DNA of 55,207 nt from Burkholderiales bacterium (GTDB lineage Bacteria; Pseudomonadota; Gammaproteobacteria; Burkholderiales; Burkholderiaceae_D), in contig JACOUL010000006.1 in NCBI GenBank assembly GCA_016177875.1, forward strand, positions 1-55,207, given 5' to 3'. The notes below the pieces were generated by a model. It saw nothing but the letters and a program-made list of their open reading frames with translations, had not been told where the DNA came from and did no database searches. This document shows, one piece after another, positions 52,677 to 55,207 of this stretch. Both the position numbers and the translations under genes were made by a program. The first letter of the stretch is position 1. The number at the start of each line of letters is the position of its first letter.

Positions 52677-54173
52677 TTAATCGCCGCTTCGCAAAACAAA
52701 TAAATACCCTGCTACTGGTTCTTTTCGCTCCTGCCGCAGCGTACATTCGGAAAAATGGCCGACCGAAAATCCGAACTCTGCGCTTAGGCTTTCTATGCCT
52801 TCGCGAGAATGCGCATAGCGGCCGGTCTGGTTCAGGCGATAGGCTTGGCCATTTTCCTGGTTCGCTTCCAGCGAGAATGCGAATAGTCCGCCCGGCGGCA
52901 GCAAGCGCCCGGCCGCCGCAAAGATCGGTTTCAAGTTGCCGAAATAGTTAAAGACATCCGTCGAACAGACCAGGTCGTATGCGTTCGGGTTCGCATTTTC
53001 CATGAACGCGACGATTTCGGCTTCGTGCAACGTATCGTAGATATTGCGCTCGGCTGTCTTGGCAAGCATGTTCGGCGCGAGATCGATGCCGGTGATTGAA
53101 GCCGCAACGGGCTTCAGCTCGACACCCAAGAGACCCGTGCCGCAGCCCAGATCGAGGATACGCCAATCGGATTTTTCGGGCTGCACGGAACGGATCGCGT
53201 TAGCCAATTGCTGCGGCGCTGAATAGCCCAGCGCATCGACCAGGCGACGATCGAATTCCTCGGCGAAGTCGTTAAATAAATTGCGCACAAATTCGACCGG
53301 CGGACGTTCGACATCGACACGCTTGAGCGAATCGACCTGGAAGCGAAGCTCCGCATTATGCGGGTCGGCGCGCAGCGCATACTCGAAGTGCTCGGTTGCG
53401 CGGTCAAAATTCCCTGCTTCTCTTTCCAGGTTTCCCATCGCGATGCGCGCGTTCGTATGATGGGGATGGGCGGCGAGCACGTGTTCGAGATGTGGAAGCG
53501 CCTCATCGTTGCGGCCCAGCCCCTTGAGGAGAATACCCAGATTGGAACGCGCGCCGATGAAATTCGGATCGATTCTTAACGCATCTTCAAAGGCGGCTAT
53601 CGCGAGCGTTTCGTTCCGCATCTGCGTGTATGCGAGACCCAAGTTCGAGAAAAACAGCGCAAAGCCCGGCGCGAATTGGGTGGCGCTCTTGAGGCTTGCC
53701 ACGGCTTCATCGAGCCGGCCTAAGGCTTGCAGCAGCACGCCCAGCCTGTTGTGAGCCGCCGCCAAATCCGGTTTAAGCTCAATAGCGCGATGCAGGTATG
53801 GCAATGCGCGCTCGGATTGGCCGGCATCCGCCAAGATGCTGCCTAACATGAGAGGCGGCTCCGGACGCATAGGATTGCTCTCGATCGCCCTTTCGAGGAA
53901 ATCAATGGCTTGCGCATGCCGTCCGGCGGCGCTGCAGGCGACGCCGAGCGCGCATAGTGCGTCGACATTGCGCGGCTCCACTTCCAGCGCCGAGCGCGCG
54001 TGCGTTTCCGCCTCCTCAATGCGACCGCTTTGCAGACACCGCTGCGCCATGCGTATAGCGTCGGCAACGGAAAAAACCGGAACCGGCGTAGCGGCGACCA
54101 AAGAGCCGCAGCACGCCTTGTATTTTTTGCCGCTGCCACACGGGCAGGGTTCGTTGCGTCCGATTTTGTTCAT
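52677..54173 (-). CDS. SEC-C / TPR / methyltransferase fusion protein
   Basis: This 498-residue protein has an N-terminal SEC-C motif with three closely spaced metal-binding Cys/His (CPCGSGKKYKACCG, residues 9-22). A long TPR array follows (~30-290, for example GRIEEAETHARSALEVEPRN and GQSERALPYLHRAIELKPD). The C-terminal SAM-dependent methyltransferase domain (~330-498) has WRILDLGCGTGLLGVELKP. I do not know a substrate. TPR units suggest a protein partner, and the SEC-C motif resembles that of SecA. Its stop lies 12 bp from the end of the helicase gene, convergent, so the two share a short trailer. Confidence 0.88.
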   Translation of the reverse strand: MNKIGRNEPCPCGSGKKYKACCGSLVAATPVPVFSVADAIRMAQRCLQSGRIEEAETHARSALEVEPRNVDALCALGVACSAAGRHAQAIDFLERAIESNPMRPEPPLMLGSILADAGQSERALPYLHRAIELKPDLAAAHNRLGVLLQALGRLDEAVASLKSATQFAPGFALFFSNLGLAYTQMRNETLAIAAFEDALRIDPNFIGARSNLGILLKGLGRNDEALPHLEHVLAAHPHHTNARIAMGNLEREAGNFDRATEHFEYALRADPHNAELRFQVDSLKRVDVERPPVEFVRNLFNDFAEEFDRRLVDALGYSAPQQLANAIRSVQPEKSDWRILDLGCGTGLLGVELKPVAASITGIDLAPNMLAKTAERNIYDTLHEAEIVAFMENANPNAYDLVCSTDVFNYFGNLKPIFAAAGRLLPPGGLFAFSLEANQENGQAYRLNQTGRYAHSREGIESLSAEFGFSVGHFSECTLRQERKEPVAGYLFVLRSGD

Positions 54174-54443
54174 CGCTGTTTGAGGGCAAAGGAATAGGGG
54201 GTTCGTGAAATATTTTGGGGCAGCCTTTCATTATTTCACAATTATCCGGTCTCAAAATTCGCAACCACACACAAGCCAAACTTTGGCGTCGCCAGAAGCG
54301 GCTGTGAAAGCCGCCTGCATTTTTCCTGGCAGTTTCCGCAGTGTGCTACTCTTGCATGCGCGCCATAACCGGCTATAGAACAACGCAGCGCCGGCTTTTG
54401 CAAGCGCATAAATACCACCCAATTGCTGCAAACCTTAATCCGT

Positions 54444-55070
54444 ATGGAGTACGTAACTGCCACAATCGCATGCCTCGCCATCATCGGCTGGATAGTTTTT
54501 AAAAAACTGACTGAAAACTATCTCGTGAATGAGATGACGTCCAGACAAGGTTTTCAGTATGGAAAACGAATGAACGATGCATTCTTCTCGTCGTTTATCG
54601 ATCCGCCGTGGAGTATGTATGGCGCGCTGGTTCGCCCTCCAGACGGACCACGAGAGTGTGTCGTTTATAAAAGCGCTGGCGCGATCGTAGCCGCCATGGA
54701 TTTTGGCTATGACCCGGACTCCGAAGGTTCGCAACTGACCGTGATTGCCGCCCGGCTTAGACCAGCCAAGCTTCCGGCCAACACGATCGCGTTCTGGGAA
54801 TCTTTTTCGCTGCGCAACGGCATGAAAAAGATCAAACGCGGCCATCACTTCTATATTTTTTTCGAATACTTCTCCTATTCACCCAACGCCAGCCTAACGA
54901 TCGACGAAAAAGTGCAGTGCCTGCAGGGAGTGAAGAAGATTCTGGATGGCGACACCTTGGAAGGCGTCGATTTGATTGAGAAGATCCAGCGGCAGGAACC
55001 GATATCGTCTTTGGATATCGGCGGCAATAGCGGAAAGCTGCGAATCCAGGAGTATTTGAGCGGCAGTTAA
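54444..55070 (+). CDS. Membrane-anchored protein of unknown function, ended by the IS insertion
   Basis: This 208-residue protein has one N-terminal membrane helix (~4-22, VTATIACLAIIGWIVF) and a soluble domain with no family recognised, rich in beta structure (GPRECVVYKSAGAIVAAMDF). The TAA stop is formed at the IS junction: TA is the insertion target and the last A is the first base of the element. The natural C terminus may therefore have been altered, though TAG or TAA could have been there before. ATG 54444 is preferred to a TTG seven codons upstream. No partner gene is apparent. Confidence 0.6.
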   Translation: MEYVTATIACLAIIGWIVFKKLTENYLVNEMTSRQGFQYGKRMNDAFFSSFIDPPWSMYGALVRPPDGPRECVVYKSAGAIVAAMDFGYDPDSEGSQLTVIAARLRPAKLPANTIAFWESFSLRNGMKKIKRGHHFYIFFEYFSYSPNASLTIDEKVQCLQGVKKILDGDTLEGVDLIEKIQRQEPISSLDIGGNSGKLRIQEYLSGS

Positions 55071-55203
55071 GTAATCCTTGAAAAGGAACTGTCAAAGCCG
55101 TATGGGTATTGGATACGGGTTGACGAGATGAAACGATTTTATCTGGCAGAGGAAGAACGACGCACCTTGTTTGAAATGGGCATGTGGCATCCGCATCCCC
55201 GGG
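55068..55203 (+). mobile_element. IS630-like element, terminal 136 bp (right copy)
   Basis: The exact reverse complement of 1-136. It begins at the TA dinucleotide of the target and contains the start of the transposase reading rightwards out of the window. Perfect identity of the two copies suggests recent or repeated insertion, or assembly end points at a multicopy element. Confidence 0.75.
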
Positions 55204-55207
55204 TACG
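55128..55207 (+). CDS. IS630-like transposase, N-terminal fragment cut by window end
   Basis: ATG 55128 opens MKRFYLAEEERRTLFEMG and continues through H-P-H-P-R to the window edge, 26 codons in all. It is the same start as on the left edge, in opposite orientation. The GM.HPHPR pattern is like the N-terminal HTH region of IS630-type transposases. Confidence 0.6.
   Translation, partial: MKRFYLAEEERRTLFEMGMWHPHPRV

Noticed and set aside
1..55207. CRISPR arrays, tRNA and rRNA genes
   Set aside because: No regularly spaced repeats and no cloverleaf or rRNA-like sequence were noticed on either strand.

Overview
The window looks like a chromosomal contig from a betaproteobacterium of the order Burkholderiales, most likely Oxalobacteraceae or close to Paucimonas. 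I infer this from gene content recalled from those families: two PhaZ7-type extracellular PHB depolymerases, the DUF3348-DUF802-OmpA-DUF2894 operon, a tandem glycine riboswitch upstream of gcvTHP, and a SlyD-type isomerase with a His-rich tail. Most genes are GC-rich and closely packed. The exception is a visibly AT-rich block at about 10.07-12.6 kb. No rRNA, tRNA or CRISPR array was seen. Both ends carry the same 136 bp in inverted orientation, the start of an IS630-like element reading outwards, so the window is probably bounded by two copies of one multicopy insertion sequence.

Layout. 0.1-4.5 kb: DUF2306 membrane protein, LytS-type kinase, LytTR regulator and a chemoreceptor. 4.6-8.0 kb (minus strand): a long-linker alpha carbonic anhydrase, a DUF1223 protein and a multipass membrane protein. 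8.3-10.0 kb: glnS with an in-frame 21-bp tandem duplication. 10.1-12.6 kb: AT-rich island with a SLATT-type membrane effector (frameshifted) and a reverse transcriptase, a probable anti-phage module. 12.7-18.4 kb: CbpA-like chaperone, a large secreted jacalin-domain protein, an HD-GYP protein and a DUF3592 protein. 18.5-28.5 kb: a broken malate synthase G gene (glcB), then a DnaJ-like gene, slyX and a novel repeat protein, then gcvP-gcvH-gcvT behind a glycine riboswitch.

28.5-43 kb holds small secreted, lipoprotein and envelope genes, two PhaZ7 paralogues about 9.3 kb apart, a polyphosphate:AMP phosphotransferase downstream of a class III nucleotide cyclase, and a phasin-like protein. 43.2-47.3 kb is a four-gene, translationally coupled operon encoding a MotA/MotB-like (stator-type) membrane complex with a long coiled-coil tail and two accessory proteins. 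47.4-55 kb has an SRPBCC protein, an acyl-CoA synthetase, a lipoamide-dehydrogenase-like flavoprotein, an RhlE-type RNA helicase and a SEC-C/TPR/methyltransferase fusion.

The most noteworthy signals are: (1) the reverse transcriptase-SLATT module with its noncoding upstream region; (2) three copies of the gcvP 3' end (one intact, two displaced fragments) separated by cargo genes, which suggests repeated insertion at that gene terminus; (3) the glcB deletion that removes a metal-binding segment; (4) the duplicated loop in GlnRS; (5) several unrecognised repeat-containing proteins.
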